From contig NCBD01000057.1 in NCBI GenBank assembly GCA_002255315.1, forward strand, positions 1 through 8,156: 8,156 nt of DNA. The letters are read 5' to 3'. Shown here piece after piece: positions 1-6,814 of the stretch. Source of the DNA: Actinobacteria bacterium 21-64-8 (GTDB lineage Bacteria; Actinomycetota; Acidimicrobiia; Acidimicrobiales; RAAP-2). The notes beneath the pieces were generated by a model. The model had not been told where the DNA came from and made no database searches. It saw only the letters and a program-made list of their open reading frames with translations. Numbering within the stretch: position 1 is the stretch's first letter; each line of letters opens with the position of its first letter. The position numbers and the translations under genes are program-made.

Positions 1-99
1 CCCTCGCCAGCGTTGGCGCTGGTTTCGCCACGAGCGACTCGCAAATCGTGGCGATACGCGCCCTGCAAGGTATTGGCGGTGCCATCCTCTCGCCGGCCA
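1..99. repeat. Exact 99-bp direct repeat, copy 1 (at window edge)
   Basis: Bases 1-99 are identical to 591-689, giving a period of 590 bp. The match ends at base 99/689, where the next bases differ (t versus g). In copy 2 the sequence codes for the MFS exporter, roughly residues 88-120. In copy 1 it is joined directly to the reverse-strand ettA fragment, so the MFS fragment has no start codon or upstream context here. Because copy 1 begins at the first base of the window, the repeat could continue further left, as in a tandem duplication of 100-689. It could equally be a k-mer overlap left by a de Bruijn graph assembler. Confidence 0.97.
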
Positions 100-256
100 T
101 GATGCGAAGCAGCGACGACTTACCCGAACCATTTGAGCCAATGACGCCGATTTTTGCACCGGGGTAAAAACTGAGATTGATGCCGCGCAGTACTTCGCGA
201 TCGGGTGGATAGAAGCGGCGAAGATCGCGCATCGTGAAAATAAATTGAGCAGCCAT
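92..256 (-). CDS. ettA: EttA, energy-dependent translational throttle ABC-F ATPase, N-terminal fragment
   Basis: EttA is a cytosolic ABC-F ATPase that binds the ribosomal E site and gates early elongation according to the ATP/ADP ratio; it has no membrane partner. Reading leftward from the ATG at 254-256, the sequence gives about 55 residues with clear EttA character: an opening [15 protein letters not shown], then [13 protein letters not shown], then a Walker A loop GSNGSGKSS at residues 40-48, then LLRIMAG. The full protein is about 550 residues, so roughly 90% is missing. Homology stops at about bases 92-99, where the sequence becomes the antisense of an MFS fragment; the frame stays open to the window edge but encodes nothing EttA-like. 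The upstream bases hold a GAGGG directly against the start, too close for an ideal ribosome-binding site. The gene is divergent from the MFS gene with a 72-nt gap. The break is at a gccggcc microhomology and may be artificial. Confidence 0.85.
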
Positions 257-328
257 CCCTCAAGTGTGGCAAAGATTCGCCACCCACGGACCGGCTGACG
301 CGACACGCCCCACCGGTACACTCGCCAG

Positions 329-1048
329 ATGCCATTTGCGAATCGCCACGCCCCCGACTGGATAATTCTGACGATTGCCTGTCTCGCGCAATTCATGGTC
401 GTCCTTGACGTCTCCATCGTCAACGTTGCGCTGCCGACGATGGGGCGTGATTTGCACTTCACGGCCACCAACGCGCAGTGGGTCGTTAACGCCTACGTGT
501 TGACGTTTGCGGGCTTTCTCCTACTCGGCGGACGTGCCGCGGACCTCTTTGGACGACGCCACGTGTACCTCGCGGGCATGGTTGTCTTTACCCTCGCCAG
601 CGTTGGCGCTGGTTTCGCCACGAGCGACTCGCAAATCGTGGCGATACGCGCCCTGCAAGGTATTGGCGGTGCCATCCTCTCGCCGGCCAGGGTGGCGTCC
701 TCACGGGGTGGATCTCGTGGCGTTGGGTTTTCTTTATCAACGTCCCCTTTGGTATCGCCGCCGGAGTGGCCGCCCTGTTCTTTTTACGAGAGATGCGCAG
801 CCCCAACGCCACCCAGAAACTCGACGTCACCGGTGCGATTTTGGTCACCGGTGGACTCGCGGCGGTTATTTACGCTGTCGTCACGACCACGAGCGCCGGT
901 TGGACCTCGGCGACCACCCTCGAGTGGCTCATCGGCGGCGCGGCGCTGTTGGTCGGCTTCCTCTATTGGGAGGCCCGCGTTGCCTCACACCCGCTCGTAC
1001 CCTTTCGCGTCTTTCGGTCGCGCTCACTTTCGTCAGCCAACGTCGTGA
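329..1048 (+). CDS. DHA2-type MFS drug exporter, N-terminal part (frame lost at ~689)
   Basis: Proton-coupled inner-membrane exporter of the 14-TM DHA2 group (EmrB/QacA-like). The ATG at 329 opens residues 1-120, which carry the first four transmembrane segments. Family marks are LDVSIVNVALP (about residues 27-37) in TM1, then GGRAADLFGRRHVY matching MFS motif A between TM2 and TM3. At codon ~120 the expected GGAILSPA is reached and the frame then runs into an unrelated Arg/Ser/Pro-rich tail to a stop at 1046-1048. The genuine continuation resumes in another frame at 691. About 35-40 residues normally lying between SPA and GGxLT are absent; these include most of TM5 and antiporter motif C. 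The protein as read cannot be a working exporter. The substrate is not predictable. The last 99 bases of genuine coding sequence (591-689) are repeated at 1-99. Confidence 0.85.
   Translation: MPFANRHAPDWIILTIACLAQFMVVLDVSIVNVALPTMGRDLHFTATNAQWVVNAYVLTFAGFLLLGGRAADLFGRRHVYLAGMVVFTLASVGAGFATSDSQIVAIRALQGIGGAILSPARVASSRGGSRGVGFSLSTSPLVSPPEWPPCSFYERCAAPTPPRNSTSPVRFWSPVDSRRLFTLSSRPRAPVGPRRPPSSGSSAARRCWSASSIGRPALPHTRSYPFASFGRAHFRQPTS
591..689. repeat. Exact 99-bp direct repeat, copy 2 (inside MFS gene)
   Basis: This copy is in its expected place inside the MFS reading frame ([15 protein letters not shown] onward to ILSPA). It ends at base 689, the same point at which about 110 bp of MFS sequence go missing and the frame shifts. 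That both copies end at the same base, one leading into ettA and the other into a displaced MFS segment, marks this as a branching point in the real or assembled DNA. Confidence 0.97.
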
Positions 1049-1596
1049 TGTTTCTCGTGGGTGGCGCGTTCTTTTCGATGTGGTACTTCCTCACCTTTTA
1101 CTTCCAGTACATCCTCGGCTACGACGCCGTTCGCGCTGGTCTCGCGTTTTTCCCGATGGCGGTGGCAATTATCGTCGGCGCACAACTATCGTCGCGGCTG
1201 CTCACCAAGACGGGCGTGCGCCCACTCCTGCAAGTCGGCGCGACGCTCGCGACGCTCGGCTTTCTTGGCATCTCGCTAATCAAAGTTCACTCGTCCTACA
1301 CCGGTACCGTGCTGGTCCCTTCGGTCATCTGCGCCTTCGCGATGGGCTTGCTCTTTGCTCCACTCGCCACGGCGGCCACCGCCGAGGTCAATCGCTCCGA
1401 CGCAGGACTGGCGTCAGGTGTCTTGAATACGTCGCGCCAGGTGGGCGGCTCGCTGGCGCTCGCGATTCTCAGCATTAGCCAGCCACGAAGGCTAGTGTCA
1501 CGGATGTCAAACATCCGCACTCGTGACGAACCAAGGTTGCGAACGAGCGTCGGACAGTCCAAAGGGATTGACCAAACGAATAGGGAGAATAAATGA
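691..1596 (+). CDS. DHA2-type MFS exporter, C-terminal part (frameshifted, C-terminally truncated)
   Basis: Continuation of the exporter begun at 329, in a different frame. Homology starts at 691 with GGVLTGWISWRWVFFINVPFG, the typical stretch leading into TM6, and continues through FFLREMR, several hydrophobic segments, and the late motif SGVLNTSRQVGGSLALAIL at about 1417-1470. No ATG, GTG or TTG lies in this frame between 691 and the GTG at 766, so this part has no credible start of its own. After about 1475 the sequence leaves the family: the final 40 residues are hydrophilic and the last two or three transmembrane helices are missing. The stop at 1594-1596 overlaps the start of the next gene, but this tail is almost certainly untranslated upstream DNA of that operon. 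It is broken at both ends, either by real decay or misassembly. Confidence 0.75.
   Translation, partial: GGVLTGWISWRWVFFINVPFGIAAGVAALFFLREMRSPNATQKLDVTGAILVTGGLAAVIYAVVTTTSAGWTSATTLEWLIGGAALLVGFLYWEARVASHPLVPFRVFRSRSLSSANVVMFLVGGAFFSMWYFLTFYFQYILGYDAVRAGLAFFPMAVAIIVGAQLSSRLLTKTGVRPLLQVGATLATLGFLGISLIKVHSSYTGTVLVPSVICAFAMGLLFAPLATAATAEVNRSDAGLASGVLNTSRQVGGSLALAILSISQPRRLVSRMSNIRTRDEPRLRTSVGQSKGIDQTNRENK
1476..1592 (+). promoter_or_regulatory. Leader region of the nucleoside transporter operon, with small hairpins
   Basis: This stretch between the end of MFS homology and the binding-protein start should hold the operon promoter and leader. It contains a 7-bp perfect hairpin, cggatgt/acatccg, at 1501-1517 with a caa loop, and a weaker 5-bp hairpin, tagcc/ggcta, at 1476-1494. 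A good ribosome-binding site, agggag, lies at 1582-1587, five bases before the ATG at 1593. I found no convincing -10/-35 pair and no recognisable purine riboswitch core. Where native leader begins is unclear because of the junction near 1475. Confidence 0.35.
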
Positions 1597-2690
1597 GGAG
1601 AATCCGTCGCCTCGTCAGCGTTCTCGGTGCTGGTTCACTGGTACTTGGAGCCATGACACTCAGTGTCGCGGCGAGCAGTGTCTCAGCTTCGGCCGCAACG
1701 AAGTTCAAGGCGTGTGTCGTTACGGACACCGGTGGTATTAATGACAAGTCCTTTAACGCGTCGGCGTATCAGGGCCTCAAAGACGCCGCCAAAGTCGACA
1801 GCAATATTTCGTACACGTATCTGTCCTCGTCGTCGTCGACTGACTACGCGCCGAACATCAACAGTTTCATCAGCCAACACTGCGGCATCATCGTCACGGT
1901 TGGCTTCTTGATGGACGCCGCCACAGCGGCGGCCGCGAACGCTCACCCGAACCAAAAGTTTGCCATTGTTGACGACGCACCCGCCGTCAAGAAGGGCACT
2001 CACGTGCTGGCACTGCAGTACGAGACTGACCAAGCCGGCTTCCTTGGTGGAATGCTCGCCGCGGGAATGTCGAAGAAGGGTACGGTCGCGACGTACGGTG
2101 GACAGAACTTCTCGGCCGTCACGCTGTACATGAATGGCTTCGTCGCGGGTGTTCGCTACTACGACAAGACCTACGCAAAGAAAGTCAAAGTGCTCGGCTG
2201 GACACCGGCCAAGGGCGCCTGCAGCCTCGCGTCCTGCAAAGGCAGCGGAACGTTCGTGGGTAACTTCACGGACCAAACTGCCGGTCAGTCCGACACGACC
2301 ACCTTCTTCTCCGAAGGCGCTGACATAGTCTTTCCCGTCGCGGGATCAGTGGGGCTCGGTTCCGTCGCCGCCGCGAAGCAGGCCGGCGCAGGTCACTACG
2401 TGATGTGGGTTGACTCGAACGGTTGTGTATCAGACAAGGCTGACTGCAAACTCTTCGTGGGCACCGTCGCCAAGGGCGTCGAAGCGTCGGTGAAGGCCGC
2501 CGTTCTCGAAGCCGCGAAGGGAACCTTCAAGGCCGGTTCCTACATTGGAACCTTGAAGAACCAAGGCACCGCGCTCGAATACGGCGGCGTGAAAGTTCCC
2601 GCCAAGCTCAAGGCCGAAATCGCCAAGGCGAAGGCCGGCATTATCGCTGGCAAAATTTCAGTGAACCCGAATAAGTACCCGGCTCGCTAA
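1593..2690 (+). CDS. BMP/PnrA-family nucleoside-binding protein of an ABC importer
   Basis: Extracellular substrate-binding protein of the basic membrane protein (BMP, PnrA/TmpC, Med) family, which binds nucleosides and passes them to an ABC importer. It has 365 residues. Residues 1-35 form a Sec signal peptide: MRRIRR, a hydrophobic core, then SVSASAA, with likely signal peptidase I cleavage after ASA (about residue 34). No lipobox cysteine is seen, unusual for a binding protein if the organism has a single membrane. The mature protein begins with the family hallmark VVTDTGGINDKSFN (residues 42-55). It then shows the typical IVTVGFLMDAA and KFAIVDDAP segments, the QAGFLGGMLAAGMSKKG block, and GADIVFPVAG. 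Six cysteines (41, 97, 210, 215, 278, 285) include two close pairs, suggesting disulfides. The ATG at 1593 has a strong agggag site. It is first in an operon with the ATPase and two permeases. Family is secure; exact nucleoside is unknown. Confidence 0.93.
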   Translation: MRRIRRLVSVLGAGSLVLGAMTLSVAASSVSASAATKFKACVVTDTGGINDKSFNASAYQGLKDAAKVDSNISYTYLSSSSSTDYAPNINSFISQHCGIIVTVGFLMDAATAAAANAHPNQKFAIVDDAPAVKKGTHVLALQYETDQAGFLGGMLAAGMSKKGTVATYGGQNFSAVTLYMNGFVAGVRYYDKTYAKKVKVLGWTPAKGACSLASCKGSGTFVGNFTDQTAGQSDTTTFFSEGADIVFPVAGSVGLGSVAAAKQAGAGHYVMWVDSNGCVSDKADCKLFVGTVAKGVEASVKAAVLEAAKGTFKAGSYIGTLKNQGTALEYGGVKVPAKLKAEIAKAKAGIIAGKISVNPNKYPAR

Positions 2691-2707
2691 CGCGTCGAGT
2701 TCTGCAT

Positions 2708-2751
2708 TCATAGACAATGGCCCGGGCCGTCGGCCCGGGCCATTGTCATGA
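2708..2751 (+). terminator. Strong stem-loop between binding-protein and ATPase genes
   Basis: The left arm gacaatggcccgggcc (2713-2728) pairs perfectly over 16 bp with 2732-2747 across a three-base gtc loop. Four more pairs (tcat 2708-2711 with atga 2748-2751) extend it past a single bulged a at 2712. No T-run follows, so it is not a textbook intrinsic terminator. Its place, 17 nt after the binding-protein stop and 16 nt before the ATPase start, suits a 3' stabilising hairpin or partial attenuator that yields more binding protein than ATPase or permease. That role is inference. Confidence 0.8.
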
Positions 2752-2767
2752 CCTACGATAAAAATCC

Positions 2768-4279
2768 ATGCATCTCGAGCTCCGAGGAATCACGAAGCGC
2801 TTTGGCTCGTTGATCGCCAACGACCACATAGATCTCGAAGTGCAGCCGGGCCAGGTGCACTCGCTGCTCGGCGAAAACGGTGCGGGAAAGTCGACACTGA
2901 TGAACGTCCTCTTTGGCCTCTTGACTCCCGACGAGGGCCAGATTGCGTTGAACGGTGAAGTCGTCGAAATTCATAATCCCGGCGAAGCCGTGCGACGCGG
3001 GATTGGCATGGTGCACCAACACTTCATGCTCGTACCAGTGTTTAGCGTCACCGAGAACGTCGTGCTGGGCTTCGAGCCCACGACGTCACTGAATCGCGTC
3101 GACTACCGCCAAGCTCGCGACGACATTCGCAGACTTTCCCACAAGTTCAACCTCGACGTCGACCCCGACGCGATCGTAGAGAACCTGCCCGTCGGTTTGC
3201 AGCAGCGCGTCGAGATTCTAAAAGCTCTTAGTCACGACGCGGAGTTGTTGATCTTGGACGAACCGACGGCGGTGTTAACGCCCCAAGAGATTGACTCGCT
3301 CATGACGATTGTCCGTTCGCTGGCTGATTCGGGTAAGTCCGTCCTCTTCATCACCCACAAATTGAAAGAGGTCAAAGCCATCGCCGACAAAATAACGGTT
3401 ATTCGGCACGGACGAGTGGTCGGTCGAGCCGAACCCAGCGCCAGTGAGGGCGAATTGGCCTCGCTGATGGTGGGGCGTGACGTGCAACTCACCGTCGAAA
3501 AGACTCCGACGAGTTTGGGTGAGGACGTGCTGCGTCTTCGCGACGTCGTCGTACTGGACGACCGTGGTCTCGTGGCGGTCAACGGAGTCTCGCTCGACGT
3601 TCGCGCGGGCGAAATCGTCGCGATCGCCGGCGTTCAAGGAAATGGCCAGACCGAACTCGTCGAGGCAATCGCCGGGATGCGACCGGTCGCGTCGGGGGAG
3701 ATCACGCTGGGCGAGCGCGATATCACGAACTGCACACCACGCCAAGCACTCGACGCCGGGCTTGGCCACATACCAGAAGATCGACAGCGCGACGGACTCA
3801 TCCTTTCGATGAGCGTCGCGGACAATCTGGTTCTCAATACCCCCCGTCGCGCACCGTTCGCGCGCCGCGGGACCCGAAATCTGGCCGCGGTCAACACCAA
3901 CGCCGACGCCCTCGTTGGTCGTTTCGATATCCGCACCACGTCCACGCAGGCACCCGTGAGTTCGCTCTCGGGTGGGAATCAACAGAAGGTCATCGTGGCG
4001 CGCGAACTCTCACGCCCCCTCGAACTGCTGCTCGCCTCACAGCCGACGCGCGGTCTTGACGTGGGCTCGATTGAGTACGTGCATCGCCAGATCGTCGCGT
4101 ATCGCAACGAAGGCCACGCCGCCTTGATCGTCTCGAGCGAACTCGACGAAGTCCTCGCCCTGGGCGATCGCGTCGCCGTCATGTTCGAAGGCCAGATCAG
4201 TGGCGTCGTGGCTCCCACCACGAGCCGCGAAACCATCGGGCTCTTGATGGCCGGCACCCGAGAGACCAGTGCCGACTGA
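2768..4279 (+). CDS. nupO: Nucleoside ABC importer ATPase, two fused nucleotide-binding domains (NupO/YufO type)
   Basis: Cytosolic ATPase that powers the importer, 503 residues, the normal size for two fused ABC domains. Domain 1 has Walker A GENGAGKST (residues 35-43), the Q-loop region MVHQH, a degenerate signature PVGLQQRVEI (from residue 141), and a full Walker B LLILDEPT (160-167). Domain 2 has a Walker A-like GVQGNGQTE (288-296) without the usual Lys-Ser, a canonical signature LSGGNQQK (400-407), and ASQPTRGLD (423-431) where Walker B Asp-Glu is replaced by Ser-Gln. This pairing leaves one competent site, domain 1 Walker motifs with domain 2 signature, as is usual for BMP-type and sugar CUT2 ATPases. 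Homology begins at once after the ATG at 2768 (LELRGITKRFG), which fixes the start, but no Shine-Dalgarno sequence is visible. The gene overlaps the next by 11 nt. The symbol reflects family resemblance to Bacillus NupO, not proven substrate. Confidence 0.94.
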   Translation: MHLELRGITKRFGSLIANDHIDLEVQPGQVHSLLGENGAGKSTLMNVLFGLLTPDEGQIALNGEVVEIHNPGEAVRRGIGMVHQHFMLVPVFSVTENVVLGFEPTTSLNRVDYRQARDDIRRLSHKFNLDVDPDAIVENLPVGLQQRVEILKALSHDAELLILDEPTAVLTPQEIDSLMTIVRSLADSGKSVLFITHKLKEVKAIADKITVIRHGRVVGRAEPSASEGELASLMVGRDVQLTVEKTPTSLGEDVLRLRDVVVLDDRGLVAVNGVSLDVRAGEIVAIAGVQGNGQTELVEAIAGMRPVASGEITLGERDITNCTPRQALDAGLGHIPEDRQRDGLILSMSVADNLVLNTPRRAPFARRGTRNLAAVNTNADALVGRFDIRTTSTQAPVSSLSGGNQQKVIVARELSRPLELLLASQPTRGLDVGSIEYVHRQIVAYRNEGHAALIVSSELDEVLALGDRVAVMFEGQISGVVAPTTSRETIGLLMAGTRETSAD

Positions 4280-5522
4280 GCCGACGACCAAGCGTTCGTG
4301 GCGCATTCACGCGACCACCGGCAGCCCCGTGGTCGTCACCGTGTTCGCTCTGCTCCTGGGCCTGATGGTCGGCGCCGTCGTCATCATCACAACGACGCCC
4401 GCGGTGCTCGACGCCTGGCGCGGCCTGTTTCATTCCTGGAGCGCTCCCGCGCACGCGCTCAACGTCACCTTCGACAACGTCGGCGCGGCGTACCGCGCCA
4501 TGTTCACCGGCTCAATCATTAACCCGCCTCAGCTGTGGCACTCTCTGGTCACCGGAAGAGGTTGGACCAACTCACTCACGCCGCTCTCGGAGACGTTGAC
4601 CTACGCCACGCCCCTCGTCATCGTCAGCATCGGCGTGGGCATCGCCTTTCAAACGGGACTCTTTAATATTGGCGCGAACGGCCAGGCCGTGATTGGGGGA
4701 ATCGCCGGCGCCGCCATGGGCTCAATGGTGCACATGCCGAGCGTTTTTCATCTCCCGCTCTCGCTACTCGCCGGCGTCGCGGGTGGAGCACTCTGCGGCG
4801 CAATACCGGGGCTGTTAAAGGCCTACACCGGCGCGCACGAAGTCATCGTCACGCTGATGTTCAACTACGTGACTTACGCCTTTTTGCTCTTCGCCGTGTT
4901 GTCGACGCCATTTCAACAGCCCGGTCAGCAGAACGACATCGGGCGCACCATGGACTCGTCAGCCCAACTCGCTCCTCTCTTTGGCGCTCACTCGGGCCTG
5001 CGCGTCAGCTACGGGATCTTTGTCGCTGCCGCCGTCGTACTCTTCGCGTGGTGGTTGCTAAATCGCTCAAGTATTGGCTTCGACTTTCGAGTGACGGGCG
5101 CCAACCCGGCCGCCGCGCGAGCATCGGGCATCAACGCCAAGACCGTCATTGTGCTCGTCTTTCTCATCTCGGGTGGACTCGCCGGACTCGCCGGCGTCGT
5201 GCAAGTTGCCAGTACCACCCACTACGTTGACGGAGGATTCTTGATCGGCAACGCGGGCATTGGCTTTACCGCCATCACCGTCGCGCTGCTCGGACGTAAC
5301 CGCCCCGTGGGGATCGTCTGGGCGTCACTGCTGTTTGCCGCGCTCGGCGTAGGCGGGCGCAACATGCAGTCCCTGACGGGGATCCCCCTCGATTTAGCGA
5401 CCGTCATACAGTCGGCCATCGTCTTATTTGTCGCGACTCCGTTGCTCGTGAAGGAGATCTTTCGCCTTCGTGGCACGACGCAGGGATCGCTGCAACTCGC
5501 TACCAAAGGTTGGGGATCGTGA
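4269..5522 (+). CDS. nupP: Nucleoside ABC importer permease 1 (NupP/YufP type)
   Basis: Integral membrane permease of the branched-chain amino acid/ribose-type (BPD_transp_2) fold, 417 residues. It would pair with the second permease to form the translocation channel. The GTG start at 4269 lies inside the ATPase gene (11-nt overlap), pointing to translational coupling. After a short cytosolic N-terminus comes a first hydrophobic helix (about residues 20-43), an outside loop, then the conserved block GIAFQTGLFNIGANGQ (124-139). Next come PGLLKAYTGAHEVIVTLMFNY, typical of this subfamily, RVTGANPAAARASGIN (the coupling-region motif contacting the ATPase), and a glycine-rich ISGGLAGLAGV helix. 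I estimate 8-10 membrane segments. Length and motifs look complete. The final codons overlap the next permease. Confidence 0.93.
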   Translation: MPTEPTTKRSWRIHATTGSPVVVTVFALLLGLMVGAVVIITTTPAVLDAWRGLFHSWSAPAHALNVTFDNVGAAYRAMFTGSIINPPQLWHSLVTGRGWTNSLTPLSETLTYATPLVIVSIGVGIAFQTGLFNIGANGQAVIGGIAGAAMGSMVHMPSVFHLPLSLLAGVAGGALCGAIPGLLKAYTGAHEVIVTLMFNYVTYAFLLFAVLSTPFQQPGQQNDIGRTMDSSAQLAPLFGAHSGLRVSYGIFVAAAVVLFAWWLLNRSSIGFDFRVTGANPAAARASGINAKTVIVLVFLISGGLAGLAGVVQVASTTHYVDGGFLIGNAGIGFTAITVALLGRNRPVGIVWASLLFAALGVGGRNMQSLTGIPLDLATVIQSAIVLFVATPLLVKEIFRLRGTTQGSLQLATKGWGS

Positions 5523-6814
5523 CGCTGCTCGCAACGACTCCGCCACACCACGCCCACCCAACAGACGACCGTCGCGTCTACGCCGTCGGCGTGTTCATGG
5601 CCCTCATCGGCCTATTCACGCTGCTGGTGTTCGGGCTCGGCTGCGTGGCGCGGGCGAGTTCGTCACTCACCTTTAACCCCATCAGCGTGGTGAACGCACC
5701 GTGGCACGTGGGAGCGCTTACCTTGAATGCGCGCTGGACCAACGTCGTCGTGAGTCTGGTCATACTCGTGGGCGCTGGTGAGGTACTCCTACGGCGTCCG
5801 CGTCGAGGTTTGATGACGCGATTTGGCGTGGTCGCCGTTCTTTTCCTAGTGGCGCTATTGATTTGGGCGGCGCGTTCACCGGGTCCGTCGCCGATCGATT
5901 TTATTAACGTCACGTCAATTTTGGTGGGCGCGTCGGCGACCGTCATGGTCTTGATTTTTGGGGCGCTGTCGGGCGTGATGTGCGAGCGCGCCGGCGTCGT
6001 CAACATCGCCATTGAGGGTCAGTTCATCGCCGGCGCCTTCGTGGGCAGCATCTTCGCCTCGATCACGAACGACTTCTTTCTCGCGGCCCTCGCGGGACTC
6101 GTAGCCGGCGCTCTCATTGGTTGGCTCTTGGCGTTTTTCGCGCTGCGCTACCAATCGGATCAGATCATTGTGGGCGTGGTACTCGTCACGATGCTTGGCT
6201 CGTTGTCGAGTTACCTCAACCTCCAAGTCTTCACCCCGTATCCCAATCTCAATCTTGGCAATCTCGCGCCGAACCTCCCCATCCCGCTGCTCGCAAAGAT
6301 TCCCGTCCTCGGACCCGTCTTCTTCAATCAACCCGGCTTTTTTTACGCGATGATCATTCTGGTGGGCGTGGTGAGTTTCGCACTCTTCAAGACGCGCTAC
6401 GGCCTGCACGTACGCGCCGTGGGTGAGCACCCACGAGCGGCGGCGACCGTGGGCATTAACGTCGTACGCGTTCGATACCTCAACGTCACTCTCGGTGGCG
6501 CTATCGCGGGTCTGGGCGGCGTCGCTTTTATGGCCACGAAGGGTCAGTTTCAGGTGGGCTACACCTCGGGTCTTGGCTACATCGCGCTGGCCGCGTTGAT
6601 CTTTGGACGGTGGCGGCCCTCTGGCGCAGTGGTGGCTTCGATTATCTTTGGCCTGTCGGTGTACCTCTCCTATGACCTGGTCACCTACCAGGTCCCGGTG
6701 TCAATTTACGTACTGCAAATGTTTCCCTACCTCATCACGATTGCCGTCGTCGCGGGCCTGATTGGCCGCGTACGCGCGCCGGCCGCAGACGGCCTACCGT
6801 ACAAGCGCGATTAA
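5519..6814 (+). CDS. nupQ: Nucleoside ABC importer permease 2 (NupQ/YufQ type)
   Basis: Second membrane permease of the importer, about 431 residues. I chose the GTG at 5519, which overlaps the previous stop as GTGA with an aaagg site nine bases upstream; an in-frame TTG at 5510 would add three residues. The protein has an extended N-terminal region with extra membrane helices (first ~120 residues), then the family core: CERAGVVNIAIEGQ (155-168), the YQSDQIIVGVVL helix, RAVGEHPRAAATVGIN (the coupling motif), and LGGAIAGLGGVAFM followed by LGYIALAALIFGRWRP. The duplicated coupling motif shared with permease 1 shows that the two form a heterodimer. All motifs are present and the length is plausible, slightly long at the N-terminus. 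Its TAA stop at 6812-6814 overlaps the stop of the opposing kinase gene, so transcripts from both sides run into each other. Confidence 0.92.
   Translation: MTLLATTPPHHAHPTDDRRVYAVGVFMALIGLFTLLVFGLGCVARASSSLTFNPISVVNAPWHVGALTLNARWTNVVVSLVILVGAGEVLLRRPRRGLMTRFGVVAVLFLVALLIWAARSPGPSPIDFINVTSILVGASATVMVLIFGALSGVMCERAGVVNIAIEGQFIAGAFVGSIFASITNDFFLAALAGLVAGALIGWLLAFFALRYQSDQIIVGVVLVTMLGSLSSYLNLQVFTPYPNLNLGNLAPNLPIPLLAKIPVLGPVFFNQPGFFYAMIILVGVVSFALFKTRYGLHVRAVGEHPRAAATVGINVVRVRYLNVTLGGAIAGLGGVAFMATKGQFQVGYTSGLGYIALAALIFGRWRPSGAVVASIIFGLSVYLSYDLVTYQVPVSIYVLQMFPYLITIAVVAGLIGRVRAPAADGLPYKRD

Noticed and set aside
507..1478. A 323-residue plus-strand open frame overlapping the MFS gene
   Set aside because: It is Arg/Ser-rich with no domain, while the other frames here give clear MFS transporter sequence; it is a shadow frame in GC-rich DNA.
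1568..1573. ttgacc as a promoter -35 box for the transporter operon
   Set aside because: The matching -10 position would fall on or after the start codon at 1593, and no TATAAT-like hexamer is there.
1823..1840. Run of serine codons (tcctcgtcgtcgtcg) in the binding protein
   Set aside because: A short surface-loop low-complexity stretch; the frame and homology continue normally on both sides.
1683..2276. A 197-residue minus-strand open frame
   Set aside because: It lies wholly antisense to the well-supported binding-protein gene and has no recognisable motif.
3275..3982. A 235-residue minus-strand open frame
   Set aside because: It is antisense to the ABC ATPase, whose motifs are unmistakable in the plus strand; its own sequence shows no family features.
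5175..5192. Tandem 9-bp repeat ggactcgcc
   Set aside because: It encodes the Gly-Leu-Ala repeats of a glycine-rich helix common in this permease family, so coding constraint explains it.
5915..6430. A 171-residue, highly charged minus-strand open frame
   Set aside because: It is antisense to permease 2; the charged composition is what the complement of a membrane protein gene yields.
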